From Gluconacetobacter aggeris (GTDB lineage: Bacteria > Pseudomonadota > Alphaproteobacteria > Acetobacterales > Acetobacteraceae): a stretch of 64,000 nucleotides of DNA. Positions 26,756-34,864 of this stretch are shown here, piece after piece. The position numbers and the translations under genes were made by a program. Position 1 is the first letter of the stretch. Each line of letters starts with the position of its first letter. The DNA lies in assembly GCF_014174395.1 (NCBI RefSeq), contig NZ_JABEQD010000004.1:62001-126000 (forward strand), given 5' to 3'. Below the pieces are notes generated by a model that saw only the letters and a list, made by a program, of their open reading frames with translations, ran no database searches and was not told the origin of the DNA.

Positions 26756-28441
26756 ATGATCCGATTGACCGAAATCAGGCTTCCCCTCGACCACCCGCCC
26801 GAGGCTCTGGTGGCAGATATCGTGCGCCGGCTGGACATCGCGCAGGACGACCTGCTGGCGCATACGGTCTTCCGGCGCGGCTATGACGCGCGGCGGCGCG
26901 GTGCGATCATGCTGGTCTATACGGTCGATTGCACGGTACGGGACGAGGATGCCGTGCTGGCGCGGCTGGCCGGCACGCCGCATGTCGGCCCGGCGCCCGA
27001 CACCGATTATCATTTCGTGATGCGCGACGGCGCGGCGTTTGCGGACCGGCCGGGCTATCGGCGCCCGGTCGTGATCGGGGCCGGGCCATGCGGCCTGCTG
27101 GCGGGGCTGCTGCTGGCGCAGATGGGGCTGCGGCCGCTGATCCTGGAACGGGGCAAGGTGGTGCGCGAGCGCACTGTCGACACCTTCGCCCTGTGGCGCA
27201 AATCGGTACTGACGCCCGAGAGCAACGTGCAGTTCGGCGAGGGCGGGGCGGGCACGTTCTCGGACGGCAAGCTGTACAGCCAGGTCAGCGATCCGCGCCA
27301 TTACGGGCGCAAGGTACTGCATGAATTCGTCAAGGCGGGCGCGCCGGAAGAGATCCTGTACCTCTCCAAGCCGCATATCGGCACCTTCCGCCTGGTCTCG
27401 ATGGTCGAGCATATCCGGGCCGAGATCGAGGCGCTGGGCGGCAGCTACCGGTTCGATACCCGGGTCGAGGATATCGTGCTGGCGACCGATGCCGACGGCA
27501 TGCGGCGGGTGGCGGGGCTGCGCCTGGCGGATGGCGAGGAGATCGCGGCCGATCACGTCGTGCTGGCGGTCGGCCACAGCGCGCGCGACACGTTCACGAT
27601 GCTGCATGCGCATGGCGTGGCCATGGAGGCCAAGCCCTTTTCCATCGGCGTGCGGATCGAGCATCCGCAATCGGTCATCGACGCGGCGCGCTTCGGCCCG
27701 CAGGCGGGCAATCCGCTGCTGGGGGCGGCGGATTACCGCCTGGTGCATCATGCCACCAACGGGCGGGCGGTCTATTCCTTCTGCATGTGCCCCGGCGGTA
27801 CAGTGGTGGCCGCGACCTCGGAGGAAGGACGCGTGGTCACCAACGGCATGAGCCAGTATTCGCGGGCCGAGCGGAACGCCAATGCCGGCATCGTGGTCGG
27901 CGTGACGCCCGAGGCCGATTATCCCGGCGGCCCGCTGGCGGGCATCGCCTTCCAGCGCCATTGGGAGCGGCAGGCCTTTCTGGCGGGCGGCGGCGATTAT
28001 CGCGCGCCCGCGCAGCGTGTGGGCGATTTCCTCGCCGGCCGGCCTTCCACCCATCTGGGCGCGGTCGAGCCCAGCTACCGGCCCGGCGTGACGCCGACCG
28101 ACCTGTCGGCCTGCCTGCCGGATTTCGTGGTGCTGGCGATGCGTGAGGCGCTGGCGGCATTCGGCCGGGAGCTGAATGGTTTCGACATGGCGGACGCGGT
28201 GCTGACGGGGGTGGAGACGCGTACATCCTCCCCGCTGCGAATCCCGCGTGGTCCCGATGGGCAGTGCACCAATGTCGCCGGCCTGTATCCGGCGGGCGAG
28301 GGCGCGGGCTATGCCGGCGGCATCCTGTCGGCGGCGATCGACGGCATCCGCGTGGCCGAAGCGGTGGCCCTGACCATGGCGGGCCGGCCCGTGGACGGGC
28401 TGATCCGCCAGACCATGACCCGGAGCGCGCAGGCGCAATAG
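26756..28441 (+). CDS. FAD-dependent dehydrogenase, COG2509 type
   Basis: A 561-residue flavoprotein. The first 95 residues form a small alpha-beta domain (MIRLTEIRLPLDHPPE, ILVYTVDCTVR-like strand). The FAD loop VIGAGPCGLLAGLLLAQMG starts near residue 103 and is followed by GEGGAGTFSDGKLYSQV, a hallmark of this uncharacterised family. The C terminus has YPAGEGAGYAGGILSAAIDG. The substrate is unknown. I use the ATG at 26756 because the conserved N-terminal domain begins there; upstream the frame stays open but is not conserved in character. It is divergent from the CDF operon and convergent with the diguanylate cyclase gene. Confidence 0.82.
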   Translation: MIRLTEIRLPLDHPPEALVADIVRRLDIAQDDLLAHTVFRRGYDARRRGAIMLVYTVDCTVRDEDAVLARLAGTPHVGPAPDTDYHFVMRDGAAFADRPGYRRPVVIGAGPCGLLAGLLLAQMGLRPLILERGKVVRERTVDTFALWRKSVLTPESNVQFGEGGAGTFSDGKLYSQVSDPRHYGRKVLHEFVKAGAPEEILYLSKPHIGTFRLVSMVEHIRAEIEALGGSYRFDTRVEDIVLATDADGMRRVAGLRLADGEEIAADHVVLAVGHSARDTFTMLHAHGVAMEAKPFSIGVRIEHPQSVIDAARFGPQAGNPLLGAADYRLVHHATNGRAVYSFCMCPGGTVVAATSEEGRVVTNGMSQYSRAERNANAGIVVGVTPEADYPGGPLAGIAFQRHWERQAFLAGGGDYRAPAQRVGDFLAGRPSTHLGAVEPSYRPGVTPTDLSACLPDFVVLAMREALAAFGRELNGFDMADAVLTGVETRTSSPLRIPRGPDGQCTNVAGLYPAGEGAGYAGGILSAAIDGIRVAEAVALTMAGRPVDGLIRQTMTRSAQAQ

Positions 28442-28457
28442 GCCGTACGGATCGGCG

Positions 28458-31400
28458 TCAGTCTTCCACACAGACCCTGTCGCGGCCGGTGTTCTTGGCC
28501 CGGTACAGCGCGGCATCCGCTCGTTGGAGCAGCAGTGCGGCGCTGGGCTCGCCCGGGTGGGAACTGACTAGCCCGGCGCTGAAGGTCACGCGCAGGGCGA
28601 GCGCGCCGCCCCAGTCCTTTTTCTCATGGAAGGCAGTGCGCAGGCGCTCGCAGGCGGCTTCGGCGTCCCGCAACGTGGTCATCGGCATCAGGAGCGCGAA
28701 TTCCTCGCCCCCGATGCGGGCCACGATGTCGGGTGCGCGCGTGCTGGCCCGCAGCACATCGGCGATTCCCTGCAGCACCTCGTCGCCCGTGGCGTGGGAA
28801 TGGCGGTCGTTGATCTGCTTGAAATGGTCGGCGTCGATCAGGGCCAGGCAGAAATCGGGCTGGCCGGCCATGATCCCCTCCAGCGCCGCGGCAAGCTGTT
28901 CGTTGAAGGCCCGGCGGTTCGGCAGCCCGGTCAGCGGGTCTTCCCGGGCCTGGCGCGTTGCCAGATCGGCCTGCTGGCGCAGGCGTTCGAGCAGGCGGGT
29001 CTTGTCGCGGTCGGCGGTCTGCAGCCGTTCGGCCGTCCGCGTCAGTTCTCCCGTCCGTTCCGCGATGATGCGCGACAGGAAACGCGCCTGACGCCGATAG
29101 TAATAGGCGATGCCGAGATACAGCGCGGCCAGCAGCACGCCCAAGGTCGCAAGGGCGCCGATCCACACGTCCCGACGCTGCCACCATCTGGGATCGACCA
29201 CGATGGGCACGTCCATGTCGCGGGTGGACCATGCGCCGCCGGGATGGGCGGCGGAGACGCGCAGCGTATAGGACCCCGGCGGCAGGCCCATCAGGCGGAT
29301 GCTGCGCGTGTTGCCCTGAAGGCTCCAGGATGGGTCCATGCCTTCGATCATGGTGCGGTAGACGATCCGGTCCGGCAGCAGATAGCTCAATGCCGCATAG
29401 CGCACCGTCAGGCCGTGACCCGCCGGAATGTGAACGGGCGCGCCGCCCGACGGCGCGGGAAGCGGATTGCCGTCGAGATCGAGCGAGCCGAGCGCCACCG
29501 GCGGCGGGGGCGGGCGCGTGACGAACATATGGACCTGGGCCGGATCGGCATGCGCGACGCCGGCGGCGGTGGCGATCCAGATCGTGCCGTCCTGGCGCAG
29601 GATCGCCGAAGGGGCCGAACTGCCGCTCGCCTGGCTGCTGAGCAGGCCGTCGGCCTCGTCGAAATGCAGGAATGACACGCGTGTCGCCCTGCCGTCGGCC
29701 ACGGCCTCGATATCGGGCAGGGCCACGCGCATGATGCCCCGATTGCTGGTCAGCCAGACATGGTCCTGCCGGTCGGGCAGCATGGCGAAGATCGAATCGA
29801 CGGGCAGGCCCTGTTCGCGCGCGACCTGCACGATCGTCCCCGCCCGGTCGCGGTACAGGCCCCGGTCGCTGACGAACCATATCTCGTGACCGACCGGCGT
29901 GAAGCCGAAGATCGTGTGCGCCCCTTGCTGGCCATGGAAACGGATCGACCGGATGGAGGCGCCGTGCACATGGCGCACACCATCCAGCGTGCCGATCCAC
30001 AGCTCGCCGTCCTGTGCCCTCAGCGCCGTGATCAGGCCATGCGGCGCACCCGGCATGTCGAACGGGCGGAGCGTGCCGTCGCCAAGGCTGAAGACGCCAT
30101 GCTGGGTCCCGATCCAGACCGTGCCGTCCGCGGCGACGCTGATCGCCCGGATATTGCCGGCCGGCAATCCTTCCATGGTGCCGAAATGGCGGCACGATCC
30201 ATCCGGCAGGCGTTCGTACAGCCCCTGGGAATACGTACCGATCCACATATGGCCGTCCTTGCCTTCGGCAAGGCTGAGAACGGCCGGATGGTGGTCGTGT
30301 TCGGTGGACAGGGGCACGGCACCGATCGTGCCGTCCGGCCCCTCGCGCGACAGGCCGATATCCGTGCCGATCCATAGCCGGCCGTCGTGATCTTCCAGCA
30401 CTGTGCGGGTGAAATCGTCGGGTAGGCCATCCTGCCGGGTGAGGGTGCTGAACAGGCCTTCGCGCAGGCGATACAGGCCGCCGTTCGAACCGATCCAGAG
30501 ACTGCCCTCGGTATCTTCCATCAGGCTGAGGATTCGGCCGGAAGACGGTTCCGTGTGGTCGTGCAGGCGTTCGATACCCGAGGAGGAAAGCCTGAACAGC
30601 CCGTGATCCTCGGTGCCCACCCAGAGCGCGCCGTGCCGGTCCTGCACCAGGGCCGTGATGCGCCCGATGTCGTGCAGGTCGTATTGCAGGATGGCCCCTG
30701 CTTCGCTGATCCGGAAGATCCGGCTGCCCGCGACGATCCAGAACCGGCCATCCGGCCCGCGATAGGGCCATGCCAGCCCGGGCGGCAAATGCCAGTCGGC
30801 CGGTGCGGCGTGGACCTTTCCCCCCGCGTCCTGGACGACCACGCCGTCATATGTGCCCAGCCAGAGCGCGCCGGTGCTGTCGAACGCCATCCGGCGATAA
30901 ACGTTCAGCATCGGCGATTTCGGGGGCGGCCGGACATAGCGGAAGGCGCCGTCCGCCGTCATGCTGCCCAGGCCGTTGCCCTCATAGAGCATCCACAGCC
31001 GGCCGGTCTGGTCGGTCTGCAGGGACTGGACGATGATCGAGGGGGCGTTCGCGGGATGCGGCCACAGACGCCAGCCTCCGTCGGCCGACCGCCGGCCGAT
31101 ATTGCCGCGGGAATCGCTGAACCACAGGGTGCCCGCCGGGTCGGTGACGATCGTCCCGATCCCGTTATCGAGCAGGGGAACGCGGCTGCCGCGATCATAG
31201 ACGGTGAACTCTATGCCGTCATAGGAGGCCAGCCCTTCCCATGTCGCGAACCACAGGCGTCCATCGGGCGTCTGCGCGATGTCGCGGATCGAATTCTGGG
31301 GCAGGCCGTCCCGCGTGGTCCAGTGATCGATGACGTAGTTGGCCAGCGGGGGTGGAGGGAGGCCCGCCCGGGCCGGAAGCGGCAGGCTGACGATGCCGCA

Positions 31401-31514
31401 CAGCAGGACGATCAGCACATGCCACGGCGCCACGCTTCCGGTGGAAGGCGAAAGGGGGGCGATGTGCCTCCGAGGCCCTGACGGTGGCATCGGGGAGGGC
31501 TTGCCGGAATCCAT
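28458..31514 (-). CDS. Periplasmic-propeller sensor diguanylate cyclase
   Basis: A 1018-residue membrane sensor. A signal/anchor helix (about 32-50) is followed by some fourteen two-component-regulator propeller repeats, each with a LWIGT or LWFAT strand (for example DGRLWFATWEG, EDTEGSLWIGSNGG), then a Y_Y_Y domain near 720-780, a membrane helix (about 795-815), a coiled coil and a C-terminal GGDEF domain. The active site is GGEEF, and RAPD five residues before it is the inhibitory I-site. It should make cyclic di-GMP in response to a periplasmic ligand. I start at the ATG at 31514, just before the signal helix; an ATG at 31619 is also possible. Confidence 0.9.
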   Translation of the reverse strand: MDSGKPSPMPPSGPRRHIAPLSPSTGSVAPWHVLIVLLCGIVSLPLPARAGLPPPPLANYVIDHWTTRDGLPQNSIRDIAQTPDGRLWFATWEGLASYDGIEFTVYDRGSRVPLLDNGIGTIVTDPAGTLWFSDSRGNIGRRSADGGWRLWPHPANAPSIIVQSLQTDQTGRLWMLYEGNGLGSMTADGAFRYVRPPPKSPMLNVYRRMAFDSTGALWLGTYDGVVVQDAGGKVHAAPADWHLPPGLAWPYRGPDGRFWIVAGSRIFRISEAGAILQYDLHDIGRITALVQDRHGALWVGTEDHGLFRLSSSGIERLHDHTEPSSGRILSLMEDTEGSLWIGSNGGLYRLREGLFSTLTRQDGLPDDFTRTVLEDHDGRLWIGTDIGLSREGPDGTIGAVPLSTEHDHHPAVLSLAEGKDGHMWIGTYSQGLYERLPDGSCRHFGTMEGLPAGNIRAISVAADGTVWIGTQHGVFSLGDGTLRPFDMPGAPHGLITALRAQDGELWIGTLDGVRHVHGASIRSIRFHGQQGAHTIFGFTPVGHEIWFVSDRGLYRDRAGTIVQVAREQGLPVDSIFAMLPDRQDHVWLTSNRGIMRVALPDIEAVADGRATRVSFLHFDEADGLLSSQASGSSAPSAILRQDGTIWIATAAGVAHADPAQVHMFVTRPPPPPVALGSLDLDGNPLPAPSGGAPVHIPAGHGLTVRYAALSYLLPDRIVYRTMIEGMDPSWSLQGNTRSIRLMGLPPGSYTLRVSAAHPGGAWSTRDMDVPIVVDPRWWQRRDVWIGALATLGVLLAALYLGIAYYYRRQARFLSRIIAERTGELTRTAERLQTADRDKTRLLERLRQQADLATRQAREDPLTGLPNRRAFNEQLAAALEGIMAGQPDFCLALIDADHFKQINDRHSHATGDEVLQGIADVLRASTRAPDIVARIGGEEFALLMPMTTLRDAEAACERLRTAFHEKKDWGGALALRVTFSAGLVSSHPGEPSAALLLQRADAALYRAKNTGRDRVCVED

Positions 31515-31703
31515 CGGCGTCAGCTCAGGACGCCGTTCACGATACGCATCGGGATTCAGGCTCCGCGTCCGACGAGATCCAGGATCTGCACTAAGCGCAT
31601 GGCACAGATGTTCCATCATTGGGAGATGCGTCAAGACCACATCGCGCGGGCGCGTTCGCATTCCCGTCCGGTCGCCATGTCGATGGGTGATGGCGCCGTG
31701 TTT

Positions 31704-32063
31704 TCAGGCGGGCGTGAGCCTGCGCGGGTGATCCCCGGCGGCAGATTGGCCGGTCTCGCCCAGGATCGCGGCCATCAGGCCGGGGAAGCGCCGGTCCAGC
31801 ATATCGCGGCGCAGGCTGTTCATATGTTCCACGCCCTGGCTGGTCGTGTGCAGCACGCCCGCGGCACGCAGGATGCGGAAATGGTGCGACATGCTCGATT
31901 TCGGACGGCCGAAGCTCAGGTCGCCGCAATTCATGGGGACGGCGCTGGCGGCCAGGGCGCGGACGATCCGCAGCCGGTAAGGGTCGGACAGCGCGTGGAA
32001 GATCGCCTCCAGGGATAATGTCCCCTCATCCGGATGAGAAAAGCCGCTTTCGTCTCTTGCCAT
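31704..32063 (-). CDS. ArsR-family transcriptional regulator
   Basis: A 119-residue winged helix protein. HALSDPYRLRIVRAL opens the DNA-binding domain and RPKSSMSHHFRILRAAGVL is the recognition helix region. The metal cysteines of classical ArsR/SmtB are lacking apart from one cysteine (NCGDLSF), so it probably responds to redox state or an organic ligand. It is divergent from the flavin oxidoreductase gene at 32155 with only 91 bp between starts, and a palindrome there is the likely operator. It is expected to repress that gene and itself (inference). Confidence 0.88.
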   Translation of the reverse strand: MARDESGFSHPDEGTLSLEAIFHALSDPYRLRIVRALAASAVPMNCGDLSFGRPKSSMSHHFRILRAAGVLHTTSQGVEHMNSLRRDMLDRRFPGLMAAILGETGQSAAGDHPRRLTPA

Positions 32064-32089
32064 GGCGCCAACTCTACCCGAGATTTCAT

Positions 32090-32112
32090 TTGTTCGATAA
32101 GAATGGAACTAA
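32090..32112. promoter_or_regulatory. Putative ArsR operator between arsR-type and OYE genes
   Basis: TTGTTCGATAAGAATGGAACTAA contains the arms GTTC and GAAC within near-symmetric TTnGTTC/GAACnAA. It is 26 bp before the arsR-type start and 42 bp before the flavin oxidoreductase start, where a shared repressor would bind. Confidence 0.5.
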
Positions 32113-32154
32113 TCCTTCCCCCGCGGGGAAGGGCGGAAGGACAGGGAACACGGC

Positions 32155-33249
32155 ATGGCTCATCTCTTTACGCCATACACGCTGGGCGACGTGACGCTGC
32201 GCAACAGGATCGCCGTTTCGCCCATGTGCCAGTATATGGCCCATGACGGCGTGGTGAACGACTGGCATCATGGACATCTGGGCGCGCTGGCCCGGGGCGG
32301 TGCGGGGCTGGTGGTGGTCGAGGCCGCCGCCGTCTCGCCCGAGGGCCGGATCACGCCCGGCGATGTCGGCATCTGGCGCGACGATCAGGCCGAGGCCCTG
32401 GCGCCGATCGCACGCGCGATCACCGCGGCCGGATCGGTGCCCGGTATCCAGATCGCCCATGCAGGGCGCAAGGCCAGTGCCAATCGGCCATGGGAAGGCG
32501 ACGACCATCTGCCGCCCGGCGATCCGTGCGCGTGGCAGCCGATCGCGCCATCGGCCGTGGCCTTCGGCGCAAACCTGCCGCGCCAGCCGCGCGAGATGTC
32601 GATCGGGGACATTGAGCGGGTGCGGCAGGATTTCGTATCGGCTGCCATCCGCGCGCGTGAGGCCGGGTTCAAATGGCTGATGCTGCATTTCGCGCATGGG
32701 TATCTGGCGCAGAGTTTCTTTTCTCCCTTCGCCAATCAACGGACGGACGCCTATGGCGGTTCCGCCGAAAATCGGGCGCGCTTCCTGGTCGAAACCCTGC
32801 GCGCGGTGCGCGCGGTATGGCCGGAAGCCCTGCCGCTGTCGGTCCGGCTGGGCGTCGTCGAATTCGCGGGCGATGATGCCGCGATGCTGGCCGAGGCGCT
32901 GACCATGCTGCGCGTGATGAAGGAGGACGGGCTGGGCTTCGTGGATGTGTCGATCGGCTTCAATACGCCGATGGCGCAGATTCCGTGGGGGCCCGGTTTC
33001 CTGGGCGCGATCGCGGGGCAGGTCCGGCGCGAGACGGGTCTGCCGACGGCGACAAGCTGGAATGCCGCCAGTGCGCCGCAACTTGCCGACGCGATGGTGC
33101 GTCAGGGCGAGGTGGATCTGGTCATGGTCGGGCGCCCGCTGCTGGCCGATCCGCACTGGCCCTATGCGGCCGCGAAGGCGCTGGGCCGTGACGACGCGGC
33201 GTCGGTGCTGCCGCCGCCCTATGCGCACTGGCTTGCCCGCTACCGCTGA
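32155..33249 (+). CDS. NADH:flavin oxidoreductase, old yellow enzyme of YqjM type
   Basis: A 364-residue TIM-barrel FMN protein. The N terminus LFTPYTLGDVTLRNRIAVSPMCQY is the classical OYE opening, with C-type YqjM feature PMCQY. IAHAGRKAS supplies the substrate-binding histidine region, HFAHGYLAQSFFSP and DAYGGSAENRARF the conserved barrel centre, and VMVGRPLLADP the FMN-phosphate site near the end. The usual second histidine motif is HFAHGYL rather than SAHGYL. It reduces activated C=C bonds such as enones, quinones or nitro-compounds with NAD(P)H. Controlled by the divergent ArsR-type gene (inference). The ATG at 32155 follows GGAAGGA. Confidence 0.92.
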   Translation: MAHLFTPYTLGDVTLRNRIAVSPMCQYMAHDGVVNDWHHGHLGALARGGAGLVVVEAAAVSPEGRITPGDVGIWRDDQAEALAPIARAITAAGSVPGIQIAHAGRKASANRPWEGDDHLPPGDPCAWQPIAPSAVAFGANLPRQPREMSIGDIERVRQDFVSAAIRAREAGFKWLMLHFAHGYLAQSFFSPFANQRTDAYGGSAENRARFLVETLRAVRAVWPEALPLSVRLGVVEFAGDDAAMLAEALTMLRVMKEDGLGFVDVSIGFNTPMAQIPWGPGFLGAIAGQVRRETGLPTATSWNAASAPQLADAMVRQGEVDLVMVGRPLLADPHWPYAAAKALGRDDAASVLPPPYAHWLARYR

Positions 33250-33263
33250 GAGAGGGGGTTCAA

Positions 33264-33300
33264 GGCATCGATGCCCGGCATCTTCGGGGCACCGGTGCCC
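33264..33300. terminator. Two perfect palindromes between convergent genes
   Basis: GGCATCGATGCC (33264-33275) and GGGCACCGGTGCCC (33287-33300) are perfect 12- and 14-bp palindromes in the 146-bp gap between two convergent stops. They may form cruciform-like hairpins that end transcription. Confidence 0.4.
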
Positions 33301-33395
33301 ATGGCTGGAGAACATTCCCGTGCCGGTGATGCGCGCCACGGAAAACCTGGAGACGGCGCTGCGTCTTCGCCCGCGCGCATTTCCGGTCAGGCTCC

Positions 33396-34559
33396 TCAGG
33401 TCTGGTCTTCCCGGATCGGGGGCGTGATCGGTGCGCGCACCAGCAGATAGGGCGGCTGGCGCAGATCCGTGCCGCCATTGAAGCCCGCAAGGCGGTTCCA
33501 TTGGCCCAACGTGCAATAGACATGCGTACGGGTGGCGAAAATACCGTCCGGCCAGACGATGCGCGGGTCCCGGACCACGATCTCGATCGTGCCGTCCGGT
33601 ATCCAGCGCATGATCGCATCATGCTCGCTCGCCGTCAGATAGATCCGGCCCTGGGCATCGGTGGCCAGCCCATCGGTCATGACTTTCTCGCCATGGTCGG
33701 TGATGCCGGCCGCAAGCTGTTCCTCGGTCGCGTCGAAATTCGACAGCAGCGCCGTGGGGATACTGTAGAGCCGGCGGCTGGTCAGCGGCGAATAATAGAG
33801 CAGCGAACTATCCGGGCTGAGCGTGATGCTGTCCACGCCGCCGATCGGGAAGGTCGGATGCTTGGGGTCGTAGCGCAGCGGGCGCCCTTCCAGGACGGTC
33901 AGGAACCCTTTCTCGGCGTGGATCGACGGATGATCGGCGAGGACCCGCCGCTGGCGGCCGGTGGCGATATCGACCACGACCAGCGCCGGCGAGGTGCCGA
34001 ACGAGGAATCCGCCACATAGGCGGTGCCGCGTGCGCCATGGGTCAGGTCGACGCGCAGATCGTTCATGTGGCTGTCGGGCCGCATGGCGGGGGGATTCAG
34101 CACCACGCTGGCGATCGGCCGGTCGGTCGCGGGATCGATGCCGATGATCTTCGCCGCACCCGGTGCGATGGGGCGGCCGACGATCTTGCCGTCATCGATG
34201 GCCCAGAGCCGGCCACGGCTGTCCGTCGTCATGCCGTGGATCGAGATCAGCCTGCGGTCCGGCGCGGCGGATGAGGGCAGGCTGAGTGCCGCGTCGGGGT
34301 ATGGGACCAGCACGTCGCCCTTCAGTTCGGCCAGGGTCGCCTTGCCGTGGTTTTCGGCATGGCGCGGAAAGCCGATGAAAATGCGGTTATCGGGCGTGAC
34401 GGCGATCCCGGACGGTCCGGGACCATAGAATTCGGCAACGACTTCCAGCGATCCGGTGGGGGCCGTATCGCCCGATACCGTGCCGGCGCGTGCGGAGGCG
34501 GCCAGGACGGGCAGAAGGGTGGCGCCAGCGGCGGCGGCGAAAAGGTCGCGACGATTCAA
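33396..34559 (-). CDS. Exported MRJP/yellow-type beta-propeller protein
   Basis: A 387-residue exported protein. The N terminus NRRDLFAAAAGATLLPVLA followed by ASARA has the twin-arginine style and a cleavage site near residue 25. The mature part is a six-bladed propeller of the major royal jelly/SMP-30-like group, with LISIHGMTTDSRGRLWAID, HMNDLRVD, GGVDSITLSPD and MTDGLATDAQGRIYLT in order. These resemble sugar-lactone hydrolases and L-dopachrome-tautomerase-related proteins; the reaction is unknown. The start is a TTG at 34559 with GGGAGAG 8 bp upstream, since no ATG fits. Confidence 0.82.
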   Translation of the reverse strand: MNRRDLFAAAAGATLLPVLAASARAGTVSGDTAPTGSLEVVAEFYGPGPSGIAVTPDNRIFIGFPRHAENHGKATLAELKGDVLVPYPDAALSLPSSAAPDRRLISIHGMTTDSRGRLWAIDDGKIVGRPIAPGAAKIIGIDPATDRPIASVVLNPPAMRPDSHMNDLRVDLTHGARGTAYVADSSFGTSPALVVVDIATGRQRRVLADHPSIHAEKGFLTVLEGRPLRYDPKHPTFPIGGVDSITLSPDSSLLYYSPLTSRRLYSIPTALLSNFDATEEQLAAGITDHGEKVMTDGLATDAQGRIYLTASEHDAIMRWIPDGTIEIVVRDPRIVWPDGIFATRTHVYCTLGQWNRLAGFNGGTDLRQPPYLLVRAPITPPIREDQT

Positions 34560-34864
34560 TGGAAATCTCTCCCGTGTGCGGGTTCAGGGCGGCTGGTGTC
34601 GGCGTGCCTCCTGACCTCATGCGGAAAATGCCGATCCGGTCGGCAGGCCATGCTTCACCAGACCGAAGGTGGTTGCAACTTTCGATGTCGAATATATTCT
34701 CGCCAGTCGCAACCCTTTGATCGTTGTCGCGTCTCTTGGAAAAATGGCTTATTTTTTCAAGAGAAAAATCATATATATATTGTGGATTGAATATACCATG
34801 ACGGCCCTGTGTGCCGTTGGTCCGGGTCGCGGGTTTCGGATTGGTTCGGCCTTCCATCAGTCTC
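34560..34864. other. 305-bp gap with an AT-rich block
   Basis: Positions about 34720-34800 are strongly AT-rich, including TATATATAT, in an otherwise GC-rich region; this should be the promoter of the MRJP-type gene starting at 34559. The flank at 34800-34864 follows the priA stop. No gene is seen. Confidence 0.45.
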
